DNA from: Paraburkholderia sp. BL10I2N1
GTDB taxonomy: Bacteria; Pseudomonadota; Gammaproteobacteria; Burkholderiales; Burkholderiaceae
Reading direction: 5' to 3'
Length of the DNA: 64,000 nt
Assembly: GCF_004361815.1 (NCBI RefSeq)
Contig: NZ_SNWA01000001.1
Span: 3,782,001 to 3,846,000, forward strand
Below are positions 37,032-47,895 of this stretch, piece after piece. The stretch's first letter is position 1; each line of letters starts with the position of its first letter. The notes below the pieces were generated by a model. The model was not told the DNA's origin. It saw nothing but the letters and a program-made list of their open reading frames with translations, and made no database searches. Position numbers and translations under genes: made by a program.

Positions 37032-40000
37032 TTAGCCGAGCCAGCGGCGCGCGTTCTGGAACACACGCATCCACGGGCTTGCTTCGCCCCAGCCCTCTGG
37101 GTGCCAGCTCATCGTCACCGTGCGGTGCACGCGCTCGGTATGCGGCATCAGCACAGTGAAGCGGCCGTCAGGCGTCGTCACCGACGTGATGCCTTGCGGC
37201 GAACCATTCGGGTTGAACGGATACTGTTCGGTAGCCTGGCCACGGTGATCGACGTAGCGCATTGCCACCGCCACGCGCGATGCGTCACCCTGCTGCGAAA
37301 AGTCTGCGAAACCTTCGCCGTGCGCAACAGCCACCGGAATCCGCGAGCCTTCCATGCCGGCGAAGAAGATCGACGGCGACGTCTGCACTTCGACCAGCGA
37401 GAAGCGCGCCTCGAATTTCTCCGACTTGTTGCGCGTGAACTTCGGCCATGCGTCCGCGCCCGGAATCATCGACGCGAGGCTGCTCATCATCTGGCAGCCA
37501 TTGCAGATACCGAGTGCAAACGTGTCCGCGCGACCGAAGAACGTAGCGAACATGTCGGCGAGCTGCGGATTGAAGCGGATCGTCTTCGCCCAACCTTCGC
37601 CGGCGCCGAGCACGTCGCCATACGAGAAGCCGCCGCAGGCCACTGCACCCGCGAAATCGGCCAGCGTCGCGCGGCCGGAGAGCAGGTCGCTCATGTGCAC
37701 ATCGTGCGCATCGAAACCGGCGCGATCGAATGCGTAGGCCGTTTCGAGGTGTGAGTTCACACCCTGCTCGCGCAGGACCGCGACACGTGGACGGGCACCC
37801 TTCGCGATGAACGGCGCGGCAATGTCTTCGGCGGGATCGAAGCCCAGATGCGCCGTGATGCCAGGATCCGACGCGTCGAGCAGCATGTCGTGTTCAGCAT
37901 CGGCGCACGCGGGGTTGTCACGCAGACGCGCAATCCGCCAGCTGACTTCGTCCCACGCGCGGTGCAGTTCGGTGCGCGGTGCTTCGTAGATCTTCTTCGC
38001 ATCGCGCCACACTTCGAGCGTGTCGCGGTCGTTCGGCTTGCCGATCACGTGCGAGCACGCCGACAAACCCTGCTCACGCAACGCGGCCAACACCGCATCG
38101 CGATCCGAGGTGCGCACCTGGATCACTGCGCCGAGTTCTTCGGAGAAGAGCGCGCGGATCGTGCGGTCGTCGCGACGGCCGCTCGTCTGTTTCGCCCAGT
38201 CTTTCGCGTCGCCGTAGTCGAATTCGTGATTCGGATCGAGCGTCAGCATGTCGACATTCAGCGACACACCTACGTGCCCCGCAAACGCCATTTCGCAGAC
38301 CGTCGCCCACAGGCCGCCGTCCGAGCGGTCATGGTACGCAAGCAGCCGGTCTTGACCATTCAGTTCCTGAATCGCGGCAAAGAAGCGCTTCAGGTCTTCC
38401 GAATCGTCGACGTCGGGCACCGAATCGCCCACCTGCTGCGTCACCTGCGCGAGAATGCTCGCGCCGAGACGATGCTTGCCGCGGCCAAGGTCGATCGCGA
38501 TCAGGACGGTGTCGCCCACTTCGTCGGCACGGCGCAGTTGCGGCGTCAGATGGCGACGCACGTCCTCGACCGGCGCGAATGCCGAGATGATCAGCGACAC
38601 GGGGGCGACCACTTCCTTCGCTACGCCGCTGTCTTCCCACTTCGTGCGCATCGACAGCGAATCCTTGCCGACCGGGATGCCGATGCCCAACGCCGGGCAG
38701 AGCTCCATGCCGATCGCCTTCACGGTGTCGTAGAGCGCCGCGTCTTCGCCGGGGCTGCCGCATGCGGCCATCCAGTTGGCCGACAGCTTGAGCTTGTCCA
38801 GCGAGACGATCGGTGCCGCAGCGATGTTCGTCACCGCCTCGCCGACCGCCATGCGGCCCGACGCGGGCGCGTTGATCACGGCGAGCGGCGTGCGTTCGGC
38901 CATCGTCATTGCTTCGCCGCGGAAGCCCGCGTAGTCCGCCGCCGTGATCGCGCAGTCCGCAACCGGCACCTGCCAGGGACCGACCATCTGGTCACGCACG
39001 CTCGTGCTGCCCACCGAGCGGTCGCCGATCGTGATCAGGAACGACTTGCTCGCCACCGTCGGGTGACGCAGCACGCTCACGGCCAGTTCCGACAGGTTCA
39101 GGCCGGTCACGTCGACCGGCTGCAGGTTCACCGGTTCGCGCCTGACATCGCGATGCATGCGCGGCGGCTTACCGAGCAGGACTTCCATCGGCATATCGAC
39201 CGGCTGATGGGCATTCGCATCGCGTTCGCCGGCATCGATCAGCTTCAGTTGACGTTCGGCAGTCGCCACGCCAATGACGGCGAACGGGCAACGCTCGCGC
39301 TCGCAGATCGCCGCGAACTCATCGAGATCGGCAGGCGCAATAGCGAGCACGTAGCGCTCCTGCGCCTCGTTAGACCAGATTTCGCGGGGTGACAAACCGC
39401 TCTCTTCCAGCTGAATCTTGCGCAATTCGAAGCGCGCGCCCTTGTCTGCGCCATCGACGAGTTCCGGGAACGCATTCGACAGTCCGCCCGCGCCGACGTC
39501 GTGAATGCTCAGGATCGGGTTGTTCTCGCCCAACTGCCAGCAGCCATTGATGACTTCCTGCGCGCGCCGTTCGATTTCCGGGTTGCCGCGCTGCACCGAA
39601 TCGAAGTCGAGTTCAGCGGTGTTCGTGCCGGTCGCCATCGAGCTGGCTGCGCCACCGCCCATGCCGATCCGCATGCCCGGGCCGCCGATCTGGATCAGCA
39701 GCGACCCTTCCGGCAGATCGTGTTTGTGGGTGTGCTGGTCGGCGATATTGCCGATGCCGCCCGCGATCATGATCGGCTTGTGATAGCCGCGCACGCGGCC
39801 CGCCACGTTCTGTTCGTAGACGCGGAAATAGCCGCCGAGATTCGGCCGGCCAAATTCGTTGTTGAACGCGGCTCCGCCGAGCGGGCCGTCGATCATGATC
39901 TGCAGCGGCGACGCGATGCGGTCCGGGCGGCCGTACGTCTCCTGCTGTTCCGCGCTATTGCGATGGGCGACCGGCTGTGCGGCGTCGCGATCGTTTTCCC

Positions 40001-41099
40001 ACGCTTCGCGGGCATCCGGCAGATCGAGGTTCGATACGGTGAAACCCGTGAGACCCGCCTTCGGACGCGCACCACGGCCCGTCGCGCCTTCGTCGCGGAT
40101 TTCGCCACCGGCACCCGTCGCAGCACCCGGGAACGGCGAGATCGCGGTCGGGTGGTTATGCGTTTCCACCTTCATCAGCGTATGCGTGAGCTCGGTATGG
40201 CGACCGAAATGCTCAGGCAGTTCGCCTTGCTTCGTGGGCTTGCGCGGGAACCAGCGCTCGGCCATCCCGCCCACCATGATCGACGAGTTGTCCGAATACG
40301 CGACAATCGTGCCTTGCGGGCTGAGCTTCTCGGTATTGCGGATCATGTTGAAGAGCGAAATATCCTGCTCTTCGCCGTCGATCGTCCATTGCGCGTTGAA
40401 AATCTTGTGACGGCAGTGCTCGCTGTTCGCCTGCGCGAACATCATCAGTTCGACATCGGTCGGGTTGCGGCCGAGCTTCGTGAAGGCGTCGACGAGGTAG
40501 TCGATTTCGTCGTCGGCGAGCGCAAGGCCCAGTTCCGTGTTCGCGGCTTCCAGCGCGGCGCGGCCGTTCGCCAGCACGTCGACGGTTTGCAGCGGCCTCG
40601 CCGGCAGTTCGTCGAACAGGTGCATGGCGTGATCGCGTGAAGGCGCGACGCTTTCGGTCATGCGATCGTGCAGCGCGTCGGCAACGGCGGCGTGCGCTTC
40701 GTCGGACAGCGCTTTCTTTCCGCCCAGCAGCCCTGACTTCAGGATCACGGTGTACTCGACGCCGCGCTCGATCCGGCGCACGTGCGTAAGGCCGCAGTGA
40801 TGCGCGATGTCGGTTGCCTTGCTCGCCCACGGCGACACCGTGCCAAAGCGCGGGACCACGAGGAAGGTTTCCGCCGTGCCACGCTCTTTCGCTTCATCGA
40901 ACGGCGCGCCGTAGTGCATCAGCGCTTCGATCTTCGCGCTGTCGTCAGCGGAAAGCGGCGTCGTGGCGTTGACGAAGTGCAGGTATTGTCCGCGCACGCC
41001 GATGATGTTGGCGTCGATACGGGTGAGCGTATCCAGCAGACGGGTTTGACGGAAATCGGAAAGGGCCGAAGCGCCGGGGAAACACGAGAAGTGGGCCAT
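37032..41099 (-). CDS. purL: Phosphoribosylformylglycinamidine synthase (large, fused type)
   Basis: A 1355-residue enzyme of purine synthesis that turns FGAR and glutamine into FGAM using ATP. It is the long proteobacterial form with all parts in one chain. The N-terminal PurS-like domain begins [20 protein letters not shown]. The two AIRS-like halves include [19 protein letters not shown] and [24 protein letters not shown] wording (here [14 protein letters not shown]). The C-terminal glutaminase has [20 protein letters not shown] with the nucleophilic Cys and a C-terminal His/Glu pair. The start at 41099 fits the family, although no strong ribosome binding site is visible. Monocistronic, ending at the terminator at 36937-36974. 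Confidence 0.97.
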   Translation of the reverse strand: MAHFSCFPGASALSDFRQTRLLDTLTRIDANIIGVRGQYLHFVNATTPLSADDSAKIEALMHYGAPFDEAKERGTAETFLVVPRFGTVSPWASKATDIAHHCGLTHVRRIERGVEYTVILKSGLLGGKKALSDEAHAAVADALHDRMTESVAPSRDHAMHLFDELPARPLQTVDVLANGRAALEAANTELGLALADDEIDYLVDAFTKLGRNPTDVELMMFAQANSEHCRHKIFNAQWTIDGEEQDISLFNMIRNTEKLSPQGTIVAYSDNSSIMVGGMAERWFPRKPTKQGELPEHFGRHTELTHTLMKVETHNHPTAISPFPGAATGAGGEIRDEGATGRGARPKAGLTGFTVSNLDLPDAREAWENDRDAAQPVAHRNSAEQQETYGRPDRIASPLQIMIDGPLGGAAFNNEFGRPNLGGYFRVYEQNVAGRVRGYHKPIMIAGGIGNIADQHTHKHDLPEGSLLIQIGGPGMRIGMGGGAASSMATGTNTAELDFDSVQRGNPEIERRAQEVINGCWQLGENNPILSIHDVGAGGLSNAFPELVDGADKGARFELRKIQLEESGLSPREIWSNEAQERYVLAIAPADLDEFAAICERERCPFAVIGVATAERQLKLIDAGERDANAHQPVDMPMEVLLGKPPRMHRDVRREPVNLQPVDVTGLNLSELAVSVLRHPTVASKSFLITIGDRSVGSTSVRDQMVGPWQVPVADCAITAADYAGFRGEAMTMAERTPLAVINAPASGRMAVGEAVTNIAAAPIVSLDKLKLSANWMAACGSPGEDAALYDTVKAIGMELCPALGIGIPVGKDSLSMRTKWEDSGVAKEVVAPVSLIISAFAPVEDVRRHLTPQLRRADEVGDTVLIAIDLGRGKHRLGASILAQVTQQVGDSVPDVDDSEDLKRFFAAIQELNGQDRLLAYHDRSDGGLWATVCEMAFAGHVGVSLNVDMLTLDPNHEFDYGDAKDWAKQTSGRRDDRTIRALFSEELGAVIQVRTSDRDAVLAALREQGLSACSHVIGKPNDRDTLEVWRDAKKIYEAPRTELHRAWDEVSWRIARLRDNPACADAEHDMLLDASDPGITAHLGFDPAEDIAAPFIAKGARPRVAVLREQGVNSHLETAYAFDRAGFDAHDVHMSDLLSGRATLADFAGAVACGGFSYGDVLGAGEGWAKTIRFNPQLADMFATFFGRADTFALGICNGCQMMSSLASMIPGADAWPKFTRNKSEKFEARFSLVEVQTSPSIFFAGMEGSRIPVAVAHGEGFADFSQQGDASRVAVAMRYVDHRGQATEQYPFNPNGSPQGITSVTTPDGRFTVLMPHTERVHRTVTMSWHPEGWGEASPWMRVFQNARRWLG

Positions 41100-41441
41100 G
41101 GACTTGACGTTGCGTCGCTCAGTTGCGTCTCAGTTGCGTCGCTCAATTGCGTTGCTGAGTCGCGCGTGCGGGCGACGAGAGGCGAAAGGAAGTCCGAGAT
41201 TATAACCCGGGAAGGCCCGTCAGACCTGGCTGATGTGGCATGACGGCTACCACGGCGGCCGCCCCGAAGGCGGGCTCCGGCGCGGCCCGGCAACGTGCGG
41301 CGGCGTGGCGGTTCGTCCCGTTTGACTGCTATCATTCGCCCTTTCACCAGATCGGCGCTGCAGCACGGCTGCGTTGCGCCGCATGCCACGCTGGCGGGGA
41401 ACGCCGGGTAGTAAGCGTCCCGCCGGCAAATCGAATCAATC
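41100..41441. other. Divergent intergenic region, with short imperfect repeats
   Basis: About 340 bases between purL and the divergent oxidoreductase gene. No protein is supported. Close to purL, 41110-41159 holds four imperfect copies of a TTGCGTCGCTCAG-like unit (11-13 bases). Promoters for both genes should be here; no clear PurR-type box was recognised. Confidence 0.5.
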
Positions 41442-42743
41442 ATGGATGTCATTGTCATCGGCGGCGGGATAGTCGGCGTCGCCACTGCTTATCAACTGCG
41501 CGCGGCCGGGCATCGGGTATGCGTCGTCGAGCGCCACGCGACTGTCGCGCAGGGCGCGACCTACGGCCATGGGGGCACCGTGCTGCCCAGCCCCCTCGAC
41601 GTCTGGTTCGGCCCGACTTTCATGCAGAACCGGCGCGCGGTGAAAAATGGTGTCATCAGCAAAGTCGGCTTCAATTCCACCGCGCGCGATTTCGTCAAAC
41701 GTCTCGCGAAGCTGCACGAACCGGAAGCATTCGGACAGCAGTTCGCGCGGCTGCGCCCGCTGATCGAACTGGCGCGCGACACGCTCGCCGATATCGAAAC
41801 GCGCTTCGGACTCGAATTCGAGCAGCGTAGCGGCATGCTGCACGTGGTCCGGTCGGCCCGCGAGTGGGAACTGACCCAGCCGGCACTCGATCTCCTTCGC
41901 CAGTTCGAAGTCCCGCACCACGTGCTGACGCCGGCCGAGTGCGCCGCGCTCGAGCATTCGGTGCCGACCGACCCCGAATTCGCCGGCGGTGTTTACTTCG
42001 ACTCGGAGCGCACGGCCAATTGCCCGCTGTTCGCGAAGCTCGTGAAGCAGTTGCTGGACGAAGAAGGCGGCGTCACGTTCCTGAACGGCCGCGAAGTGGC
42101 TGCGATCCGGGTCGACAACCAGCGGGCAGCCGTCGAACTGACACCGCACGCCGGCGAACCGACCCGTTCACGCGAAGTCGACGTGATCGCTGCCGATGCG
42201 ATCGTCGTGGCCGCTGGCGTCGGCACCTTGCCACTGCTGGAGAAGCTCGGCCTGCGTCTGCCGTTGCATCCGCTGCGGCTGCATACGCTCGCGGCGCCGG
42301 TCGCTCATGAAGAATGTGTGCCGCATATGACGGTGATCGACGCCGTCAAACGCATTACGATCACGCGCATGAATCACCGCTTGCGGGTCGCCGGCGGCGC
42401 CGTACTGCAACCTGCGAGCCAGACCGACAAGCCGCTCGGCGAGCCGCTGACGAAAGAAGCCCTCGCGCTGCTCGGCCAGGCCACCCATGACTGGATTCCC
42501 GGCGCGGCGAAAATATCGGCGGCATTGCCTTGGGAAGGCCTGAAGCTACTGTCGCCGGATGGCCTGCCGGTCGTGGGCAATGCGCACCATCCACGACTCT
42601 TCGTCAATGCCGGGCATGGCCCGGCTGGTTGGGGCCTCGCGTGCGGGTCTGCTAAAGTAATCGCTGATCTCATCGCCGGAGCCACGCCGGACGTCCCGCC
42701 CGATACGCTCGCCGCGATGCGGCCGGAGCGGTTCCGGGATTAG
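41442..42743 (+). CDS. D-amino-acid dehydrogenase-like FAD oxidoreductase
   Basis: A 433-residue flavoprotein of the DadA group, which oxidises D-amino acids to keto acids and passes electrons to the membrane chain. The N-terminal Rossmann motif is VIVIGGGIVGVATAYQLRAA with VVERH closing it. GATYGHGGTVLPSPLDVWF is the substrate region, and VAAGVGTLPLLEKLGLRLPL and FVNAGHGPAGWGLACGSAKV are later FAD contacts typical of DAO-fold enzymes. The exact substrate is open. The start overlaps family similarity precisely. It is followed after 127 bases by nnr on the same strand. Confidence 0.85.
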   Translation: MDVIVIGGGIVGVATAYQLRAAGHRVCVVERHATVAQGATYGHGGTVLPSPLDVWFGPTFMQNRRAVKNGVISKVGFNSTARDFVKRLAKLHEPEAFGQQFARLRPLIELARDTLADIETRFGLEFEQRSGMLHVVRSAREWELTQPALDLLRQFEVPHHVLTPAECAALEHSVPTDPEFAGGVYFDSERTANCPLFAKLVKQLLDEEGGVTFLNGREVAAIRVDNQRAAVELTPHAGEPTRSREVDVIAADAIVVAAGVGTLPLLEKLGLRLPLHPLRLHTLAAPVAHEECVPHMTVIDAVKRITITRMNHRLRVAGGAVLQPASQTDKPLGEPLTKEALALLGQATHDWIPGAAKISAALPWEGLKLLSPDGLPVVGNAHHPRLFVNAGHGPAGWGLACGSAKVIADLIAGATPDVPPDTLAAMRPERFRD

Positions 42744-42870
42744 TATCGCGCGCTCCGTCCGGGCGGCGCCCTTCGACGCGCTGTGGCGCCGGTGGGGGTG
42801 ATCGGGGTAGTCGACGGTCGTCCTTGTCCGACGCCATTTCGCTTTCGCCTGTCTCTGTCCTGCTGCCGCC

Positions 42871-44454
42871 ATGACCGATGCCATGCAGTCCGCCTCGCCC
42901 GAAGTGCCCGCCCTCGTCAATCCGCACGACCGTCCACTGCCGCTCCTCTTCGTTGCCGGGTTACGCGCGCTTGAACAGGAAGCGGCCGCCACGCTACCCG
43001 AGCACGCGCTGATGGGCCGCGCAGGCGCGGCCGCCGCACGCTTTCTACTCGATCAGATCGGACACGACGGCTCCGTCTTCACGGATCACCCGGTGTGGCT
43101 CGTCGCGGGCCCAGGCAATAACGGCGGCGACGCCCTCGTCGTCGCGACCGAATTGCGCCGCGCCGGCGTCGCCGTGGATGTCTGCATGCCCGTCGAGGTC
43201 AAACCGGACGACGCCCGCTGGGCTCTCGCCGCCGCGCGTGTGGCCGGCGTACCGATTTCCACGACGCCGCCAGCGTCGTTCGACGCCTACGGCTGGCTCG
43301 TCGACGGCATGTTCGGCATCGGACTCGCACGACCGCTCGATGGCGTGTTCGCAACGCTTGCGCAACAGCTCACGGAGCGCGCACGCGGACAAGGCCGAGT
43401 GCTCGCGCTCGATGTTCCCAGCGGGCTCGACAGCGATACCGGCAATGTCGTCGGCAATGGGGCGGCAGTTCGGGCAACGCACACCGTCACCTTCATCGGC
43501 GCGAAGCCCGGCCTGTACATGACGTCCGGGCGCGACCTGGCCGGGTCCGTCACCGTCGCGCCGATTGGGCTCGACGCCACCGGCCGGACACAGGTGCAAC
43601 TCAACGCGCCAGCCCTTTTTGCGCCCTTCCTGCCGCCACGCGATTTCGCGACAAACAAGGGCACGTTCGGCAGTCTCGCGGTGGTCGGAGGCGATACGGG
43701 CATGTGCGGAGCGCCAATTCTCGCGGCCCGCGCCGCCCTCTATGCAGGGGCGGGCAAGGTGCACGTCGCGTTCGTCGGCAGCGGCGCGCCGGCGTACGAT
43801 CCGCCGCATCCCGAACTGATGCTGCATGCCATCGACGCGCTCGCGCTCGATTCGATGGATGCGCTCGCGATCGGCTGCGGCATGGGCCACCGCGACCGCG
43901 CGTCGGTCACCCTGCACGACGCATTGGCGCTCGAGGTGCCGACGCTGCTCGACGCCGACGCGCTCAATCTGCTGGCGAAAGACGACGCGCTGGCGGAAGC
44001 GCTCGAAGCGCGCGGCACGCAGCACGGCAATCCGTGTGTGCTCACGCCGCATCCGCTCGAAGCAGCGCGCCTGCTGGGCTCGGATGCGCGCGCCGTGCAA
44101 AGCGATCGCCTCGCGGCCGCGCGTTCGCTTGCCGCGCGCTATGCGAGCGTCATCGTACTGAAAGGAGCCGGCACGGTGATTGCCGCACCCGACGGCCGCA
44201 TTGCGATCAATCCGACCGGCAATGCCGCCCTCGCGACCGGCGGCACCGGCGACGTGCTCGGCGGCCTGGTCGGCGCGCTGCTGGCACAGCAGCTGCCGCA
44301 GTACGAAGCGGCGCTTGCGGGCGTCTATCTGCACGGCCTCGCCGCCGATACGCTGACTGCCAGCGGCTGCGGCCCCGCCGGACTCACTGCCGGCGAACTC
44401 GCGCCTATGGTCCGAACGCTCTTGAACCGGCTGTTCTATCCATCCCTTACCTGA
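42871..44454 (+). CDS. nnr: Bifunctional NAD(P)H-hydrate repair enzyme
   Basis: A 527-residue fusion that repairs damaged NADH and NADPH. The N-terminal YjeF_N epimerase (about residues 25-235) contains VAGPGNNGGDALVVATELRR and LDVPSGLDSDTGNV. The C-terminal ADP-dependent dehydratase (about 250-520) contains KGTFGSLAVVGGDTGMCGAP, VLTPHPLEAARLLG, VIVLKGAGTVIAAPDGRIAI and NPTGNAALATGGTGDVLGG with the catalytic Asp. Both halves look complete. No strong ribosome binding site precedes the ATG, and an in-frame ATG 4 codons later is an alternative. Confidence 0.95.
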   Translation: MTDAMQSASPEVPALVNPHDRPLPLLFVAGLRALEQEAAATLPEHALMGRAGAAAARFLLDQIGHDGSVFTDHPVWLVAGPGNNGGDALVVATELRRAGVAVDVCMPVEVKPDDARWALAAARVAGVPISTTPPASFDAYGWLVDGMFGIGLARPLDGVFATLAQQLTERARGQGRVLALDVPSGLDSDTGNVVGNGAAVRATHTVTFIGAKPGLYMTSGRDLAGSVTVAPIGLDATGRTQVQLNAPALFAPFLPPRDFATNKGTFGSLAVVGGDTGMCGAPILAARAALYAGAGKVHVAFVGSGAPAYDPPHPELMLHAIDALALDSMDALAIGCGMGHRDRASVTLHDALALEVPTLLDADALNLLAKDDALAEALEARGTQHGNPCVLTPHPLEAARLLGSDARAVQSDRLAAARSLAARYASVIVLKGAGTVIAAPDGRIAINPTGNAALATGGTGDVLGGLVGALLAQQLPQYEAALAGVYLHGLAADTLTASGCGPAGLTAGELAPMVRTLLNRLFYPSLT

Positions 44455-44695
44455 GCCGCGTGCGCAAGCGCCCCGCCGCGCTTCGGCTTCGCATGCATCC
44501 AATCCCACAATCTGAAGTCCACGAGTGTGCTGCTGCTGTCATCCAGTGCCGCTATACTGATTGATCGCGTCGCCGGATCGATCGCCGCGTCGGCACGGCA
44601 TCGAACACGACGATCCGAAGGCGCTCCAAAGCCTCACCTCCGGCGGCACCTGTTGCGCCGCCTTCCATTCGCACCCATTCGTTCGACGGACAGTT

Positions 44696-46318
44696 ATGAC
44701 GATGAAATCGCTCCCCGCCTGGTCCGCGCTAGAAGCGCACTACGAAGAGATTCGCGATGCGCGCCTGCGCGACTGGTTCGCCCCTGAGAACGACCCCGCC
44801 CCGACCCGCGCCGAGCGCTTCACGCTGTCGGGCGGCGGTCTTGGCGCCGATTTTTCGAAGAACCGCGTCACCGATGAAACCATGCGGCTGCTCGTTCAGC
44901 TTGCGCGCGAAGCCGGTGTCGAGAAGCGTCGCGATGCGATGTTCGCAGGCGAAGTAGTCAATCCGACCGAAGGCCGCGCCGCGCTGCACACCGCGCTGCG
45001 TGCCACCGATCCGAATGCCCCGTTCCACGCGCAAATCAAGGCCGAGCAGGCAAAGATGGCCGTATTCGCCGACCAGGTGCGCAGCGGCGCATGGACCGGC
45101 TATACCGGCAAGCGGATTCGCTACGTCGTGAACATCGGCATCGGCGGCTCGGACCTGGGGCCGAAGATGGTCGTTCACGCGCTGCATCATCTGGCGACGC
45201 CTGACATCTCATCCTTCTTCGTGTCGAACGTCGACGGCGCGGACCTGTATCGCGTGCTCGAACAGACCGACCCTGAGGAAACCCTTGCGATCATCGTGTC
45301 GAAAACGTTCACGACGCTCGAAACGATGACCAATGCACGCTCGATGCGCGACTGGTTCATCCAGAAAGGCTGCCCCGAAACCGCGCTGGCGAAACACTTC
45401 GTCGGTGTCTCGGCGAACCCGGGCGAGGTCGTGAAGTTCGGCATCGCCAGGGAAAACGTCTTTGAGATGTGGGACTGGGTGGGCGGGCGCTATTCGCTAT
45501 GGTCGGCTGTGGGTCTGTCGATCATGATTGCGGTCGGCCCTGCGCAGTTCGCCGAACTGCTCGCCGGCGCAAACGAGATGGACCAGCATTTCCGCGAGGC
45601 TCCGCTCGATCGGAACCTGCCGGTGCTGCTCGGAATGATCGGCATCTGGTATCGCAACTTCTTCGGCTCGCAGAGCTATCTGGTGGCACCGTATTCGGAG
45701 GCGCTGCATTACCTGTCTTCGTATCTGCAGCAGCTCGAAATGGAAAGCAACGGCAAGTCGGCCCGGCTCGATGGCGCGATGGTCGATTACCCGACTTCCG
45801 CCGTGACGTGGGGCGAGCCTGGCACCAACGGGCAGCATGCGTTCTTCCAGATGCTGCATCAAGGGCCGACGATTGTGCCGATCGATTTCGTCGCAGTGCT
45901 GACGCCCGAACACCCGCTCGCCGATCATCATCCGAAACTGCTCGCGAACTGCTTTGCGCAGAGCGAAGCACTGATGCTGGGTCGCACGTTTGAAGAAGCG
46001 CAGAAAGTTGCCGGGCCGGACAAGCCGGAACTCGTGCCGCATCTGGTGTTCCCCGGAAACCGTCCCACAACGACGCTGCTCGTCGACGCGCTCACCGCCC
46101 GCTCGCTCGGGGCGCTCATCGCGCTTTATGAGCACAAGGTGCTCGTACAGGCGTCGGTGTGGAACATCAATCCGTTCGACCAGTGGGGCGTCGAGCTAGG
46201 CAAGATTCTCGGCAAGGTCGTCGAAGCGGACCTCACTTCGGCAAGCACCGACGTGAAGAAACACGATTCGTCGACGTCGGCGCTGATCGCGAGGGCCCGG
46301 GCTACGTTGAAGCGGTAG
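44696..46318 (+). CDS. pgi: Glucose-6-phosphate isomerase
   Basis: A 540-residue enzyme interconverting glucose-6-phosphate and fructose-6-phosphate. Motifs: [40 protein letters not shown] (signature 1), the catalytic Glu in [36 protein letters not shown] with the ring-opening His, and [16 protein letters not shown] with the C-terminal Lys (signature 2). The length equals the usual ~540. Start: ATG at 44696, with a second ATG two codons later; the upstream ribosome binding site is weak (ACGGACAG). Confidence 0.97.
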   Translation: MTMKSLPAWSALEAHYEEIRDARLRDWFAPENDPAPTRAERFTLSGGGLGADFSKNRVTDETMRLLVQLAREAGVEKRRDAMFAGEVVNPTEGRAALHTALRATDPNAPFHAQIKAEQAKMAVFADQVRSGAWTGYTGKRIRYVVNIGIGGSDLGPKMVVHALHHLATPDISSFFVSNVDGADLYRVLEQTDPEETLAIIVSKTFTTLETMTNARSMRDWFIQKGCPETALAKHFVGVSANPGEVVKFGIARENVFEMWDWVGGRYSLWSAVGLSIMIAVGPAQFAELLAGANEMDQHFREAPLDRNLPVLLGMIGIWYRNFFGSQSYLVAPYSEALHYLSSYLQQLEMESNGKSARLDGAMVDYPTSAVTWGEPGTNGQHAFFQMLHQGPTIVPIDFVAVLTPEHPLADHHPKLLANCFAQSEALMLGRTFEEAQKVAGPDKPELVPHLVFPGNRPTTTLLVDALTARSLGALIALYEHKVLVQASVWNINPFDQWGVELGKILGKVVEADLTSASTDVKKHDSSTSALIARARATLKR

Positions 46319-46339
46319 GCGTCGCTGGCGTTGTCTTAT

Positions 46340-46372
46340 GGAGCGGGTGACTTCGTGCGCCCGCTCCTTGTC
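46340..46372. terminator. Terminator between convergent pgi and ybbA-like gene
   Basis: An 8-bp perfect stem, GGAGCGGG and CCCGCTCC, which can be extended by one wobble and one GC pair, followed by TTGTCGTTT. It lies 21 bases after the pgi stop. Confidence 0.75.
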
Positions 46373-46407
46373 GTTTCACCCCGGGGGCATGGAAACCGCG
46401 CGCCGGT

Positions 46408-47097
46408 TCAGGCGACGAGATGCCCTGCCTCGATCGTCACCGTGGAATCGCAGCGTCTGGCCAGTTCGACATCGTGCGTGACAAGCACAAGCGTTGCACC
46501 ATTCGCGCGATTCATCTGGAACATCAGATCGATCACGGCATGACCGGTTGCCGCATCGAGGCTGCCGGTCGGCTCATCGGCGAACAGGATCGCCGGATGA
46601 GTGACGAACGCGCGCGCGAGCGCAACGCGCTGCTGCTCACCGCCCGACAGCAGCTTCGGATAGTGCCTGGTGCGCTTGCCAAGGCCCACCTGTTCGAGGA
46701 GCGCCCGCGCACGTGTCGCCGCCTCGCGTGCGGACATGCCGCCTTGAAGTTCGAGCGGCAGCGTGACATTTTCGAGCGACGTCAGGTGCGGCATCAGCTG
46801 AAACGACTGGAACACGAAGCCAACCGCGCCGCTGCGCAATGCAGCGCGCTGGTCTTCGTCGAGTTCGGTGAGTTCGTGACCGAGCAGCCGAACCGACCCC
46901 GAAGTCGCGCTGTCCAAACCTGCCAGCAGGCCCAGCAACGTGGACTTGCCCGAACCGGATGCGCCGAGGATCGCCACACTGCTGCCCGCCTCGATCGAAA
47001 GATCGATATGATCGAGGATCGTCAGTTCGCCTGTCGCATCCTTAACCCTCTTGCACAAACCCCGCACTTCGATGACTGGATCGGATTTCTTTTGCAT
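46408..47097 (-). CDS. ybbA: ABC transporter ATP-binding protein (YbbA-like)
   Basis: A 229-residue ATPase of the MacB/LolD/YbbA type. Walker A is ILGASGSGKSTLLGLLAGLD, the Q-loop FVFQSFQLMPHLT, the signature LLSGGEQQRVALARAFV, Walker B ILFADEPTGSLD and the switch His in LVTHDVELA. It lacks a permease of its own: in E. coli ybbA is followed by ybbP, whereas here the next gene downstream is convergent pgi. It may serve a permease encoded elsewhere. Its ATG lies back to back with the tesA-like gene, the two start codons sharing CATG, as at the divergent tesA/ybbA locus of E. coli but tighter. Confidence 0.92.
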   Translation of the reverse strand: MQKKSDPVIEVRGLCKRVKDATGELTILDHIDLSIEAGSSVAILGASGSGKSTLLGLLAGLDSATSGSVRLLGHELTELDEDQRAALRSGAVGFVFQSFQLMPHLTSLENVTLPLELQGGMSAREAATRARALLEQVGLGKRTRHYPKLLSGGEQQRVALARAFVTHPAILFADEPTGSLDAATGHAVIDLMFQMNRANGATLVLVTHDVELARRCDSTVTIEAGHLVA

Positions 47098-47776
47098 GGT
47101 GAAGCACAGGTTAAAAGTGCACGCTGCGGCGCTGGCCACAGCACTCGGCGTCGCCGCATTCATGGCGACGGTGCCACTTGCTGCGGACGCAGCCAACACG
47201 GCCGCACCCGACAAGCCGGTGATTGTCGTGCTCGGCGACAGCATCTCCGCCGAGTACGGCCTGCCGCGCGACACCGGCTGGGTCGCGTTGATGCGTCGGC
47301 GGCTCGCCGACGAGCGCCTCGATTATAACGTTGCAAATGCAAGCATCAGCGGCGATACCACGAGCGGCGGACGCGCACGCTTGCCCGCGCTGATGCAGCG
47401 CCTGAAGCCGGCCATCGTAATCGTCGAACTCGGCGCGAACGATGCATTGCGCGGCGTCCCGCTCGCAACCACCGAAGACAACCTTCGGACGATTATCGAA
47501 CAGGCCCAGCAGGCCCATGCCCAGGTCGTGCTGGTCGGCATGTATGTACCGCCAAATTACGGCATGGACTATACGCAAAAGTTCCACGGCATCTACGGCG
47601 ATCTTTCGAAGCAGTTCCGCGTGCCGTTGGTGCCGTTCCTGCTGGCTGGAATCGAGAACAGGCCGGACATGTTCCAGGCCGACCAGATCCACCCTAAGCA
47701 GGAGGCACAACCCACGTTGTTGAACAATGTGTGGCTCACATTGAAGCCGCTACTTCGCCCCCCTTCGGCTCAATGA
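47096..47776 (+). CDS. tesA: TesA-like SGNH arylesterase / lysophospholipase
   Basis: A 226-residue exported SGNH hydrolase. The N-terminus is a signal peptide (about residues 1-33, cleaved near ADAANTAAP). Block I is VVLGDSISAEYGLP with the catalytic Ser, block II has the Gly of SISGDTTSGGRARL, block III is VELGANDALRG, and block V DQIHPK gives the Asp-x-x-His pair. The E. coli enzyme is a multifunctional thioesterase, protease and lysophospholipase L1 in the periplasm. Its ATG overlaps the divergent ybbA ATG by two bases and no ribosome binding site is evident, so a leaderless or weakly translated message is possible. Confidence 0.92.
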   Translation: MVKHRLKVHAAALATALGVAAFMATVPLAADAANTAAPDKPVIVVLGDSISAEYGLPRDTGWVALMRRRLADERLDYNVANASISGDTTSGGRARLPALMQRLKPAIVIVELGANDALRGVPLATTEDNLRTIIEQAQQAHAQVVLVGMYVPPNYGMDYTQKFHGIYGDLSKQFRVPLVPFLLAGIENRPDMFQADQIHPKQEAQPTLLNNVWLTLKPLLRPPSAQ

Positions 47777-47895
47777 GACGTTTGCTCACAACTTGTTTCC
47801 GGATCGGGGGGAACACGGTCTTGCTTTGGCGATCTGACACTATCGCCTGACCTTGAAAAACCAGCTCTATTTGAGCGATTTTGGAGGGAGATAAC

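Noticed and set aside
37848..40640. Long antisense frames (514 and 379 codons) inside purL
   Set aside because: Arginine/histidine-rich shadow translation with no start signals; purL is unambiguous.
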